From an uncultured Butyricicoccus sp. (GTDB lineage: Bacteria; Bacillota; Clostridia; Oscillospirales; Butyricicoccaceae): a stretch of DNA of 24,188 nt. The notes beneath the pieces were generated by a model, which searched no databases, was not told the DNA's origin, and saw only the letters and a program-made list of their open reading frames with translations. A program made the translations under genes and the position numbers. The stretch spans positions 1-24,188 of the forward strand of contig URFQ01000036.1 of the NCBI GenBank assembly GCA_900547195.1. The letters are read 5' to 3'. Of the stretch, positions 7,183-15,078 are shown in pieces (the first letter of the stretch is position 1; each line of letters begins with the position of its first letter).

Positions 7183-9828
7183 ATGCAGTACAGAGGCTTA
7201 AACGAGCTTCGAGAGATGTATCTCAGTTTCTTTGAGAGCAAGGGGCACCTTCGTCTGCCCAGCTTTTCGCTAATCCCGCAGAATGACGCGTCCCTGTTGC
7301 TCATCAACTCGGGCATGGCGCCCATGAAGCCCTACTTCAAGGGCGAAATTGAGCCGCCGCGTCACCGTGTCACGACCTGCCAGAAGTGCATCCGCACGGG
7401 CGACATTGAGAACGTCGGCAAGACCGCCCGCCACGGCACCTTCTTTGAGATGCTCGGCAACTTTTCCTTTGGCGATTACTTCAAGCGTGAAGCCATTCAC
7501 TGGAGTTGGGAATTCCTGACCAGCCCGGACTGGGTCGGCATCGACCCCGATCGTCTGTATCCTTCGATCTATGTAGATGACGATGAGGCGTTCGAAATTT
7601 GGAACAAGGAGGTTGGAATCCCGGCTGAGCGTATCTTCCGCTTCGGTAAGGAGGACAACTTCTGGGAGCATGGATCCGGTCCCTGCGGCCCGTGTTCGGA
7701 GATTTACTACGACCGCGGCGAAGAGTATGGCTGCGGCAAGCCGGGCTGCACGGTTGGCTGCGATTGCGACCGCTACATGGAGGTCTGGAACAACGTGTTC
7801 TCCCAGTTTGATAACGACGGCCACGGCAATTACACCGAACTCGTGCAGAAGAACATCGACACTGGCATGGGGCTGGAGCGTCTGGCCTGTGTGGTACAGG
7901 GCGTTGGTTCTCTGTTTGAAGTCGATACGGTACGCAACATTATGAAGCACATTGAAAAGATTGCGGGCGTGGAATACCATAAGGACGAAAAAAATGATAT
8001 TTCGCTGCGCGTTATCACAGATCATATCCGCTCGACCGTCATGATGGTTTGCGATGGTGTTATCCCATCCAACGAGGGCCGCGGCTACGTGCTGCGCCGC
8101 CTGTTGCGCCGTGCTGCGCGCCATGGAAAACTTTTGGGCATCGACCGACCGTTTTTAAGCGAAGTCTGCGATACAGTCATTCACGAGAGCGGTGATGCAT
8201 ATCCCGAACTGCGCGAGAAGAGCGCGTATATCCATAAGGTCATCGAGATGGAGGAGGCGCGCTTTGACGCAACCATTGACGCCGGGCTGTCAATTTTAAA
8301 CGATATGATTGCAGCGGTCAAGGAAGAGGGCAAGACGGAGCTGCCCGCTGCCGATGCATTCAAACTGTATGATACCTATGGATTCCCGATTGATCTGACC
8401 CTCGAGATTCTTGAGGAACAGGGCATGACTACCGATCGTGCAGGTTTCGACAGCTTGATGGACGAGCAGCGCAAGCGCGCTCGTGAAGACCGCAAGAAAA
8501 TGGGGGATCTCGGCTGGGCATCGGAGGACCTTGGCCTTGATAAGGCGCTCAAGACCCGTTTTGACGGCTATACGGTTTTTGAAGAGCAGGCGACTGTTTT
8601 GGCCATTGCGCAGGGCGGCGAACTGACTGGTTCGGCTTCTGCGGGCGAGAAAGCAACGATCGTGCTCGACCATACCCCGTTCTATGCGGAATCCGGCGGA
8701 CAGGTGCCCGACCACGGCACCCTGACCAGCACCAAGGGTACGATTGTGAACATCCATGATGTTCAAAAGACCAAAGATGGAAAATTCCTGCATATCGGTG
8801 TGGTAAAGAGCGGCGTGCTGGCGGTAGAAGATGTGGTGGATGCGAAGATCGATCTATCCCGCCGTCAGGCCATTGCACGTTCGCACACAGCCACCCATCT
8901 GCTGCAAAAGGCGCTGCGTACCGTGCTGGGCACGCATGTTGAGCAGGCTGGTTCTTACACCGACGCCGACCATATCCGTTTTGATTTCACGCATTTTGCT
9001 GCCCTGACGCCCGAGGAACTGGAGCAGGTGGAAACCATCGTCAACGATGCGGTTCTCACCGGTTATCCGGTTGTCACCGAGGAAATGCCGATTGATGAGG
9101 CCAAGAAGAAGGGCGCGATGGCGCTGTTTGGTGAAAAGTATGGTGAGACCGTCCGTGTGGTCCAGGCCGGCGATTTCTCTATTGAGCTGTGCGGCGGCAC
9201 ACATCTGGACAATACCGCCAAGGCCGGTATCTTTAAGATTGTCAGCGAAGCTTCGGTCGCAGCCGGTGTGCGCCGCATTGAGGCTATCACAGGAAAGGGC
9301 GTGCTGAACTTCCTCAGCGAGCGCCAGCGCATGATCGGCGAAGCCGCCAAGGCGCTTAAGACCAGCCCGAACGAACTGATCCAGAAGGTCGAAATGATGC
9401 TCAGCGAAATGCATACGATGGGCAAGAATATTGATAAATTATCCGCTAGGATTGCCAACATGCAGCTCGTCGACCTGTTCAACGTATCGCGCGATGTGAA
9501 GGGCGTGAACGTGATTGCGGTTAAGCTCGATGATGTGAATATGGATATGATGCGCCAGATGGGCGATACCATTAAGGAGAAAGCGCCCAAGATGGTCGCT
9601 GTCCTGTCCACCGTTGCAGGCGAAAAGATCAACTTCCTATGCGTCTGCGGCCCGGAGGCCGTCAAAATGGGTGCTCATGCGGGCAAGATTGTCAAGGCGA
9701 CTGCTGCAATCTGTGGCGGCGGCGGTGGAGGCCGCCCGGATAATGCGACTGCGGGCGGCAAGAACCCGGCTAAGCTCGAGGAAGCGCTCGAAGCGGTCAA
9801 CAACATTGTAGCCGAGCAGCTTGGGTAA
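7183..9828 (+). CDS. alaS: Alanine-tRNA ligase
   Basis: Charges tRNA-Ala in the cytoplasm and removes mischarged serine or glycine. The 881-residue protein has normal length and all domains. The class II catalytic core has LREMYLSFFESKGHL, SLLLINSGMAPMKPYF and RVTTCQKCIRTGDIENVG near the N-terminus. The tRNA-recognition region contains GRGYVLRRLLRRAARHG. The editing domain has HTATH (H568, H572) and CGGTH (C670, H674), the four expected zinc ligands. The glycine-rich C-Ala domain has GGGGGGRPDNATAGG. An insertion with several cysteines (YGCGKPGCTVGCDCD, about 185-199) is visible in the catalytic half, as I recall from many Firmicute enzymes. ATG 7183 follows GGAGG; a longer frame from 7105 begins inside the terminator and is rejected. 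A HIT gene follows 39 bases downstream. Confidence 0.98.
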   Translation: MQYRGLNELREMYLSFFESKGHLRLPSFSLIPQNDASLLLINSGMAPMKPYFKGEIEPPRHRVTTCQKCIRTGDIENVGKTARHGTFFEMLGNFSFGDYFKREAIHWSWEFLTSPDWVGIDPDRLYPSIYVDDDEAFEIWNKEVGIPAERIFRFGKEDNFWEHGSGPCGPCSEIYYDRGEEYGCGKPGCTVGCDCDRYMEVWNNVFSQFDNDGHGNYTELVQKNIDTGMGLERLACVVQGVGSLFEVDTVRNIMKHIEKIAGVEYHKDEKNDISLRVITDHIRSTVMMVCDGVIPSNEGRGYVLRRLLRRAARHGKLLGIDRPFLSEVCDTVIHESGDAYPELREKSAYIHKVIEMEEARFDATIDAGLSILNDMIAAVKEEGKTELPAADAFKLYDTYGFPIDLTLEILEEQGMTTDRAGFDSLMDEQRKRAREDRKKMGDLGWASEDLGLDKALKTRFDGYTVFEEQATVLAIAQGGELTGSASAGEKATIVLDHTPFYAESGGQVPDHGTLTSTKGTIVNIHDVQKTKDGKFLHIGVVKSGVLAVEDVVDAKIDLSRRQAIARSHTATHLLQKALRTVLGTHVEQAGSYTDADHIRFDFTHFAALTPEELEQVETIVNDAVLTGYPVVTEEMPIDEAKKKGAMALFGEKYGETVRVVQAGDFSIELCGGTHLDNTAKAGIFKIVSEASVAAGVRRIEAITGKGVLNFLSERQRMIGEAAKALKTSPNELIQKVEMMLSEMHTMGKNIDKLSARIANMQLVDLFNVSRDVKGVNVIAVKLDDVNMDMMRQMGDTIKEKAPKMVAVLSTVAGEKINFLCVCGPEAVKMGAHAGKIVKATAAICGGGGGGRPDNATAGGKNPAKLEEALEAVNNIVAEQLG

Positions 9829-9867
9829 GTTGTTTCGATCAGGAATCTTTAAAAGGAGGCTTGCCAT

Positions 9868-10206
9868 ATGGGCGATTGTATTTTCTGCAAGATTGCGGCG
9901 GGGGAGATCCCCTCAAAGCCGGTGTATGAGGACGAGAAATGCTATGCATTCTATGACCTCGATCCACAGGCTCCGACGCATTTCCTTGTAATTCCCAAGG
10001 AACACATTGCGTGCGCATTGGACATCACGAACAGCAATGCCGCAATCGTCGGGCACTGCTATGCTGTGATTGCCAAGGTGGCCAAGCAGCTTGGCCTTGA
10101 CAGCTACCGCGTTGTGACCAACTGCGGCGAGCAGGCTGGACAAACGGTGTTTCATTTGCATTTCCATGTGCTGGCGGGACGTGACATGACCTGGCCTCCG
10201 GGCTGA
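9868..10206 (+). CDS. HIT-family protein (HINT-type purine nucleoside phosphoramidase-like)
   Basis: A 112-residue histidine triad protein. HINT enzymes hydrolyse adenosine 5'-phosphoramidates and aminoacyl-adenylates; the latter includes the intermediate made by aminoacyl-tRNA synthetases. It opens with CIFCKIAAGEIPS (a potential zinc-binding CxxC) and contains HLHFH at residues 96-100, the HxHxH catalytic triad with H98 expected as nucleophile. It ends in GRDMTWPPG, the usual HINT C-terminus. ATG 9868 sits behind AAAGGAGG. It lies just after alaS with no terminator between them, so it should share the T-box promoter. A link to aminoacyl-adenylate clean-up is an attractive inference only. 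Confidence 0.93.
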   Translation: MGDCIFCKIAAGEIPSKPVYEDEKCYAFYDLDPQAPTHFLVIPKEHIACALDITNSNAAIVGHCYAVIAKVAKQLGLDSYRVVTNCGEQAGQTVFHLHFHVLAGRDMTWPPG

Positions 10207-10220
10207 TGTGACCAGACAGG

Positions 10221-10257
10221 GAGGGGAAGCCGGCAGGTTGCCGGCTCCCCCTCTTTT
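10221..10257 (+). terminator. Intrinsic terminator after the HIT gene
   Basis: GAGGGG-A-AGCCGGC pairs with GCCGGCT-C-CCCCTC (one A:C mismatch) around an AGGTT loop, followed by TTTT at 10254-10257. This is a very stable 14-bp stem 15 bases after the HIT stop codon, marking the end of the alaS-hit unit. Confidence 0.85.
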
Positions 10258-10279
10258 CCTATATAAAGGAGGGATTGCG

Positions 10280-12550
10280 GTGCAGTGGTATTTTCCGCTG
10301 TTTACCTTGGCGTTTGTGCTCGCGGCGTATGTGCAGGTCCGGCTGGATTGGATGCAGGAATGTGTATGGTTTGTGCCGGTTTATGCTTTGTTGTGCTTGG
10401 TGAGTTATTTTTCAGCCCGGCGTTTTCGAAAAGAGGCTTTTGCGGTTTGCCTGCTCCTTGGCGGCGGCGTAGGATTTGCCTATGTCAATTTATATACCGG
10501 CTTTGTCCATCAGCCGCTGGATGCTCTGGATCAGCAGGAAGCTGTGCTCTCGGCCACGGTGACCGGCTATGCGGATCAATATGAGGATACACAGCGTGTA
10601 TCTTTGAAGGTGGATGCCAAAGCTTCGGGGCTGGATTTGTGGATACCATCCTTTGCAACGATGGCATATGTTCCTTTGACTGAGGAGGAACTGATACCCG
10701 GCGACCGGGTAGAGGGACGGTTTTCTTTTTATCGTGGCTCAGCAAACGGCGGTTTTGACCGCGCAGCCTACTATGCCGGGTGCAATTATCATATTTTGGC
10801 CTCTTGCGACGCAGGTCTTACGGTTGCAAAACCGGCAAAGGTTCCAATGACGTTGCGCCCAATGGTATGGGCAAAAGGCTTTCGGGAGAAACTGGATCAT
10901 ATCCTGTTACCGCGCAGCGCGGCTTTCGTAAAGGCCCTGCTTTTCGGGGACAAAGCCGGGATGACTACCCACGACCGCCAAAGTTTTCAAAAATCCGGCC
11001 TTAGCCATGTGATGGCGGTATCCGGCATGCATGTGGGTTTTCTCGCGGCATTTTTTATTTTAGTGGCCGGCAGACGGTTTGGCTTGCTGCTGTCGCTCCT
11101 TGCAATTGCCGTATTTGTTCCCATGGCAGGGGCATCCCCTTCAGTCATCCGCGCGGCAATCATGTATGCGTTTGCCGCGGGCGGATTCTTCCTGCGGCTG
11201 GAAAACAGCGCTTTGCACTCCATGTGCGCGGCGCTTGTGCTCCTGCTTCTGTATAATCCCTACGCTATCGATAGCCTGAGTTTGCAGCTCTCCTTCCTCG
11301 CAACGCTGGGGCTGATTCTATTCAGCGGAAAAATACAGGGCGCTTTGTTGCATCCGTTTGTAGAAAAGCTTCATGGAAGGTGGCAGAAAAAAGCTGCCCA
11401 TGTTGTGGCGGGTGCGTTTGCATGCTCTGCCAGCACCTTGATCCTAACGATGCCAGTTCTGCTTTCCTCTTTCGGATATGTGTCGGCTGCATCTCTGATC
11501 GCCAACCTGTTGACCATTGGGGTCTTCGCACTGTTGTTCATCTGTGGCTTTTTGCTGTGCTTTGCGGGACGCATTCCAATGCTCGGAACGCTTCTTGCCG
11601 GGGGAGTAGAAGGGCTTTGCACATACGTTTTTCATGTAACCGACCAAGTTGGCCAGATGACGGTTTTGCTGTTGTACTGGAACAGCTGGTATACAAAAGC
11701 GGCGGTAGGCGCACTTTATTTGCTGATTGCAGCGAAACTTCTGGCAAAGGAACGTTTCCCAGCGCGGTATGCTGCACTCGCCTGCTGTGCTGTGCTGATG
11801 CCGGTTTTGTATGCAAATGCCCGCGCGGCAGAAAACCGCCATGAAACCATATTGTTTTCTTGCGGCAGCGGGCAGGCAATTTCCGTGGCGGCAGGACATG
11901 AATTTTTTGCTGTTATTGATTGTGCGGGTAGCGGATATCAAAATGCAGCGGAGCAAATTCAGGCATATATGGACTGGTACGGCTATGCACAAATTGATCA
12001 GCTCATTTTGACAGCTTTGGATCAGACCCATGCGCGAAATGTGCCGCAGCTGCTGGAGAATAGCACGGTTGACAGCATCATTATTCCGGCTGAGACTCGA
12101 GAAAGTGAGCTGAGCGAGCAGATTTTTGCTCTTGCGGAGGCAAAGAACATCCCCGTCACAGTCTGGCGTGCAGAGGATGTGCGTCCGGTCGGTGCGGAGC
12201 CCCTTGGCATTTCTCTGATCGGCGGCACGCCGCGCAAGCTTGGGGTGCAGGTAACAGCCGGTAAGCAGACGAGTTTTCTCACACTACACAGCTTTACACC
12301 CAAAATGACCGATGCTTTGCTGCAAAGTCAAAAACTCTCTTGCAGGCAACTGGTGCTTTCCGAAAAGCAATTGCAGGAGGCGGATTGCCTGAAAACAATC
12401 ACGAATGCAGTGCATCCCATGGAAATCCTCCTGCCTTCCGGATGGTATGACAGTGGTACGGCTGGGAACGCCCCGGTGCGTTCCACGAAAACAGAAGGCG
12501 ATCTTTGTTACCAGACAACCATCAAAGGAGGGCGGCCAGAATGGCGGTGA
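10280..12550 (+). CDS. comEC: ComEC/Rec2 family DNA uptake channel protein with degenerate beta-lactamase domain
   Basis: ComEC forms the inner-membrane channel for single-stranded DNA in natural transformation. The 756-residue product has N-terminal membrane segments (about 5-75), a DUF4131/OB-like extracytoplasmic region (about 88-180), and the Competence domain with LSHVMAVSGMHVGFL (241-255), GASPSVIRAAIMYA (284-297) and about eight membrane segments to residue 510. The C-terminal metallo-beta-lactamase-like domain keeps its fold pattern but lacks metal motifs: DVGQGD is SCGSGQ (527-532) and HPHADH is ALDQTHARN (579-587). The GTG start at 10280 has AGGAGGG 6 bases upstream; an in-frame GTG at 10208 would read through the terminator hairpin and is rejected. 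The last 10 bases overlap holA. Confidence 0.92.
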   Translation: MQWYFPLFTLAFVLAAYVQVRLDWMQECVWFVPVYALLCLVSYFSARRFRKEAFAVCLLLGGGVGFAYVNLYTGFVHQPLDALDQQEAVLSATVTGYADQYEDTQRVSLKVDAKASGLDLWIPSFATMAYVPLTEEELIPGDRVEGRFSFYRGSANGGFDRAAYYAGCNYHILASCDAGLTVAKPAKVPMTLRPMVWAKGFREKLDHILLPRSAAFVKALLFGDKAGMTTHDRQSFQKSGLSHVMAVSGMHVGFLAAFFILVAGRRFGLLLSLLAIAVFVPMAGASPSVIRAAIMYAFAAGGFFLRLENSALHSMCAALVLLLLYNPYAIDSLSLQLSFLATLGLILFSGKIQGALLHPFVEKLHGRWQKKAAHVVAGAFACSASTLILTMPVLLSSFGYVSAASLIANLLTIGVFALLFICGFLLCFAGRIPMLGTLLAGGVEGLCTYVFHVTDQVGQMTVLLLYWNSWYTKAAVGALYLLIAAKLLAKERFPARYAALACCAVLMPVLYANARAAENRHETILFSCGSGQAISVAAGHEFFAVIDCAGSGYQNAAEQIQAYMDWYGYAQIDQLILTALDQTHARNVPQLLENSTVDSIIIPAETRESELSEQIFALAEAKNIPVTVWRAEDVRPVGAEPLGISLIGGTPRKLGVQVTAGKQTSFLTLHSFTPKMTDALLQSQKLSCRQLVLSEKQLQEADCLKTITNAVHPMEILLPSGWYDSGTAGNAPVRSTKTEGDLCYQTTIKGGRPEWR

Positions 12551-13587
12551 AAAAGAAGCCAAACGGCGTGGAAACACTCAAAAAAGATTTGCAGGCAGGC
12601 AATCCGGGCAGCCTGTACCTGCTCTACGGCGAAGAGGATTATCTGAAAAAGCACTACTTGGAGGAACTTAAAACCACACTGGTGGACGAGACTTTTGCAG
12701 AATTTAATCTGGTGCTTTTGGAAGGACGCGGACTGACCCCGGAGATGCTGAGCGAGGCGGTGGAAAGTTATCCGGCGTTTGCGGAACGCAAATTGGTCGT
12801 TGTAAATGATTTTGACCTATACAAGCCGCCGGCGGCTTTTCAGGGCATGCTTGCCGCGCTGCTCAGTGACTTGCCCGATTATATCTGTCTGGTTTTTTAT
12901 TATGATACACTTGCGTTTAAACCGGACAAACGCACAAAAATGCATGCGATTTTGGACAAAAATGCATGTTTTGCGGAGTTTACGCATCTGGATGAGCGAG
13001 AACTCATCGCATGGGTGCGCAGGCGGGTGCGGGCGCTGGGGAAGGACATGGATCAGGATACCTGTGCCTATTTGATTTTCCTGTGCGGCACGTCGATGAC
13101 CAACCTGATCACAGAAATTGAAAAGGCGGCGGCGCATTGTACGATCGATGAAATCAAGCGCTATAACATTGATGCAGTGTGCACGCGCGTGCTGGATGCG
13201 GTGATCTTTGACCTGACCGATGCCATTACAGCACGGCGCTTTGACAAGGCGGTTGTGATTGTAGGGGATTTGCTGGCGCAGAAAAATACGGAGGTCGCGA
13301 TTTTTTCCGCGATCCTGCGGCATGTTCAGCGCCTATACGCCGCGAAGCTCAGCGCGCAGTCCAACGGCAGCAGCAATGAGCTATCCGCACTCATTGGCTC
13401 TGGATCCAGCTTCTACGCCCAGAAGCTAAAGAACGCGGCGCGCAGTGTCCGTCTGGAATGGCTGCGCGGCGCGGTTCGAATCTGCGGCGAAACCGATGCG
13501 GCGCTCAAAAGCAGCGCTGCTGATAAGCAAAAAGTTTTGGAACTTGCACTACTGCAAATGGCATCGAATTTCGAGGGGACAGCATGA
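12541..13587 (+). CDS. holA: DNA polymerase III delta subunit
   Basis: HolA is the clamp-opening subunit of the replication clamp loader. The 348-residue product fits the family: YLLYGEEDYLKKHYLEEL near residues 26-43, ESYPAFAERKLVVVNDFD about 79-96, a middle FLCGTSMTNLITEIEKAA, and a C-terminal helical region with ALLQMASNFEG. Like other delta subunits it has no Walker A motif. ATG 12541 overlaps comEC by 10 bases and is preceded by AAAGGAGGG. The stop overlaps the rnmV start in an ATGA arrangement. The comEC-holA order is also found in Bacillus, which supports both calls. Confidence 0.94.
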   Translation: MAVKKKPNGVETLKKDLQAGNPGSLYLLYGEEDYLKKHYLEELKTTLVDETFAEFNLVLLEGRGLTPEMLSEAVESYPAFAERKLVVVNDFDLYKPPAAFQGMLAALLSDLPDYICLVFYYDTLAFKPDKRTKMHAILDKNACFAEFTHLDERELIAWVRRRVRALGKDMDQDTCAYLIFLCGTSMTNLITEIEKAAAHCTIDEIKRYNIDAVCTRVLDAVIFDLTDAITARRFDKAVVIVGDLLAQKNTEVAIFSAILRHVQRLYAAKLSAQSNGSSNELSALIGSGSSFYAQKLKNAARSVRLEWLRGAVRICGETDAALKSSAADKQKVLELALLQMASNFEGTA

Positions 13588-14246
13588 TAAAAATCAAAGA
13601 GGCCATCCTTGTGGAAGGCCGGTACGATATTAATACTCTAAAACAGCTGGTGGATACGGTGATTTTGGAGACCGGCGGATTCCGCATTTTCAAGGATCGG
13701 GAACGGTTGGAAATGATTCGTAAAATTGCGGCGCGGCGTGGGATTCTGGTCTTGACCGACAGCGATGGCGCCGGCTGTACCATCCGCGGTTTCCTGCGCG
13801 GCGCTCTTCCGAAAGAGCAGGTGAAGCACGCCTATGTGCCGGAAATCATGGGCAAGGAAGCGCGAAAGCGCCATCCCTCGAAGGAAGGGAAACTCGGAGT
13901 AGAGGGTATGCCACAGGATATCCTGCTGCGCGCGCTCGAACGCGCCGGAGCAACATTCCTCCGGAATGACGAGTCAGTCGGAGACGTGGAAGCGGACCGG
14001 CCGCTTGTCAAAGCGGATTTGTATGCGCTCGGCCTGTCCGGGGTGGCCGGCAGCGAAAAGCGCCGCAGGGCACTGCTGGCGGAACTCGGCCTGCCACTGT
14101 ATTTGTCGGCCAATGCTTTGCTTGATTTTATGAATGCGGTGAGCAACCGCCGGGAAGTGGAGGAAATTCTGGACCGGCAAAAGAGGCAGGAAATGCATAT
14201 TGACAATTCATCAGATTGCGCTATAATAGATAAAGAAAGTGAATAA
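13584..14246 (+). CDS. rnmV: Ribonuclease M5 (toprim; 5S rRNA maturation)
   Basis: RNase M5 trims the 5S rRNA precursor, in Bacillus with ribosomal protein L18 as cofactor. The 220-residue protein has the toprim motifs VEGRYD (10-15, catalytic Glu 11) and LTDSDGAG (57-64, metal-binding Asp 59 and 61). A DUF4093-type C-terminal half follows from about residue 100 onward. ATG 13584 overlaps the holA stop by four bases (ATGA), indicating translational coupling. The final roughly 15 codons double as the promoter of the riboswitch-ribU unit. In Bacillus rnmV is near ksgA, so the location next to holA is a different arrangement. Confidence 0.94.
   Translation: MIKIKEAILVEGRYDINTLKQLVDTVILETGGFRIFKDRERLEMIRKIAARRGILVLTDSDGAGCTIRGFLRGALPKEQVKHAYVPEIMGKEARKRHPSKEGKLGVEGMPQDILLRALERAGATFLRNDESVGDVEADRPLVKADLYALGLSGVAGSEKRRRALLAELGLPLYLSANALLDFMNAVSNRREVEEILDRQKRQEMHIDNSSDCAIIDKESE
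14200..14227 (+). promoter_or_regulatory. Sigma-A promoter for the FMN riboswitch-ribU unit
   Basis: Perfect TTGACA (14200-14205) and perfect TATAAT (14222-14227) are separated by 16 bases and lie wholly within the rnmV coding sequence. Transcription should begin near 14234, shortly before the riboswitch. Confidence 0.88.
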
Positions 14247-14250
14247 CAGT

Positions 14251-14377
14251 TCTGTTTCAGGGCGGAGTGAAAGTCTCCACCGGCAGTGAAGAGGCGTTTG
14301 TCTATAAGTCTGCGAGCCGCAAGGCATGATGGGTTTGATTCCCAACCGACGGTTAAAGTCCGGATGAAAGAAACAGA
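14251..14377 (+). promoter_or_regulatory. FMN riboswitch (RFN element)
   Basis: An FMN-sensing leader that lowers expression of riboflavin genes when FMN is plentiful. The conserved RFN blocks are all present: AGGGCGGAGTGAAAGTC, CACCGGCAGT, TCTGCGAGCCGCAAGG, TTGATTCCCAACCGACGGT and AGTCCGGATGAAAGAA. The closing P1 helix pairs TCTGTTTC (14251-14258) with GAAACAGA (14370-14377). Confidence 0.98.
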
Positions 14378-14396
14378 CGTATTTCGTGCGTCTGCG

Positions 14397-14432
14397 CCCT
14401 TGGATCATTTTGTGTTCTAAGGGTTTTTCTTT
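14397..14432 (+). terminator. Riboswitch-controlled intrinsic terminator
   Basis: CCCTTGGA (14397-14404) pairs with TCTAAGGG (14416-14423), then TTTTTCTTTT follows. Its place between the aptamer and the ribU ribosome site indicates control by transcription termination. Confidence 0.85.
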
Positions 14433-14463
14433 TCGTCACAGAACAGAAAAGGAGTGTTCTGGC

Positions 14464-15078
14464 ATGACCAAGACAATGAAAATCACATATACGGCTTTGT
14501 TTGCCGCAATTGCAACTGTGTTAATGCAATTTGAGTTCCCGGTACCTTTTATGCCGCCCTTTCTAAAAATTGATTTCAGCGGCGCTGCGATCCTGATTGG
14601 TGCATTTATTTTCGGTATTGGGCCCGGCATTGCCATGGCGCTGATTAAGGATCTGATCCGTGCGACCATGACCCAGACAGGCGGTTCCGGCGAACTTCAG
14701 GATTTTATTCTAATGGTGGTTTTGGTAGTTGTTGCAGTTTCGATTTATCAGCGGCGCCGTTCGCGCAAGGGCGCCGTAATGGGCTGTATTGCGGCTTCGG
14801 CTGCCATGGCATGCGTTGGTATGCTGACCAATTACCTGATCATCATCCCATTCTATTCAAAAGTGATGCTGATGCCGTTGGAAGCAATTTTTGGTACATG
14901 CGCGGCTGTCAATCCCTATATTTCCGGCATGGGAACGTATCTACTGAGCGGTGTGTTGCCGTTTAATATTCTCAAGGGCGCGGCAATCACGATGATCACG
15001 ATGCTGGTTTATAAAAAGCTTAGCGTCTTTATTAAGCCCAAGCAGTTTAACCTGCACCATACACAGCCAGCAAAGTAA
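14464..15078 (+). CDS. ribU: ECF transporter riboflavin-binding S component RibU
   Basis: RibU is the membrane substrate-binding subunit that brings riboflavin into the cell together with a shared EcfA/A'/T energising module, which is not encoded in this window. The 204-residue protein is strongly hydrophobic, with about six membrane segments starting at ITYTALFAAIATVLMQFEFP. It also carries KIDFSGAAILIGAFIFGIGPGIAMALIKDLI, of the style seen in RibU (conserved D and G in LKIDFS). The FMN riboswitch upstream fixes the substrate class. ATG 14464 follows AAAAGGAG; the frame is open to 14386, but that would begin inside the riboswitch expression platform. No clear plus-strand T-run terminator follows; a hairpin at 15133-15174 may serve. 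Confidence 0.94.
   Translation: MTKTMKITYTALFAAIATVLMQFEFPVPFMPPFLKIDFSGAAILIGAFIFGIGPGIAMALIKDLIRATMTQTGGSGELQDFILMVVLVVVAVSIYQRRRSRKGAVMGCIAASAAMACVGMLTNYLIIIPFYSKVMLMPLEAIFGTCAAVNPYISGMGTYLLSGVLPFNILKGAAITMITMLVYKKLSVFIKPKQFNLHHTQPAK

Noticed and set aside
7270..8124. 284-codon minus-strand ORF opposite alaS
   Set aside because: It lies wholly within the well-supported alaS gene, has no ribosome site or recognisable motif, and reflects the codon bias of the opposite strand.
9730..9800. Glycine-codon repeat in alaS as a possible sequence repeat
   Set aside because: It codes for the normal glycine-rich segment of the C-Ala domain.
10238..10265. TTGCCG...TATATA as a promoter for comEC
   Set aside because: The -10 would sit directly on the ribosome site, so the transcript would start within it; the first element is also part of the terminator stem.
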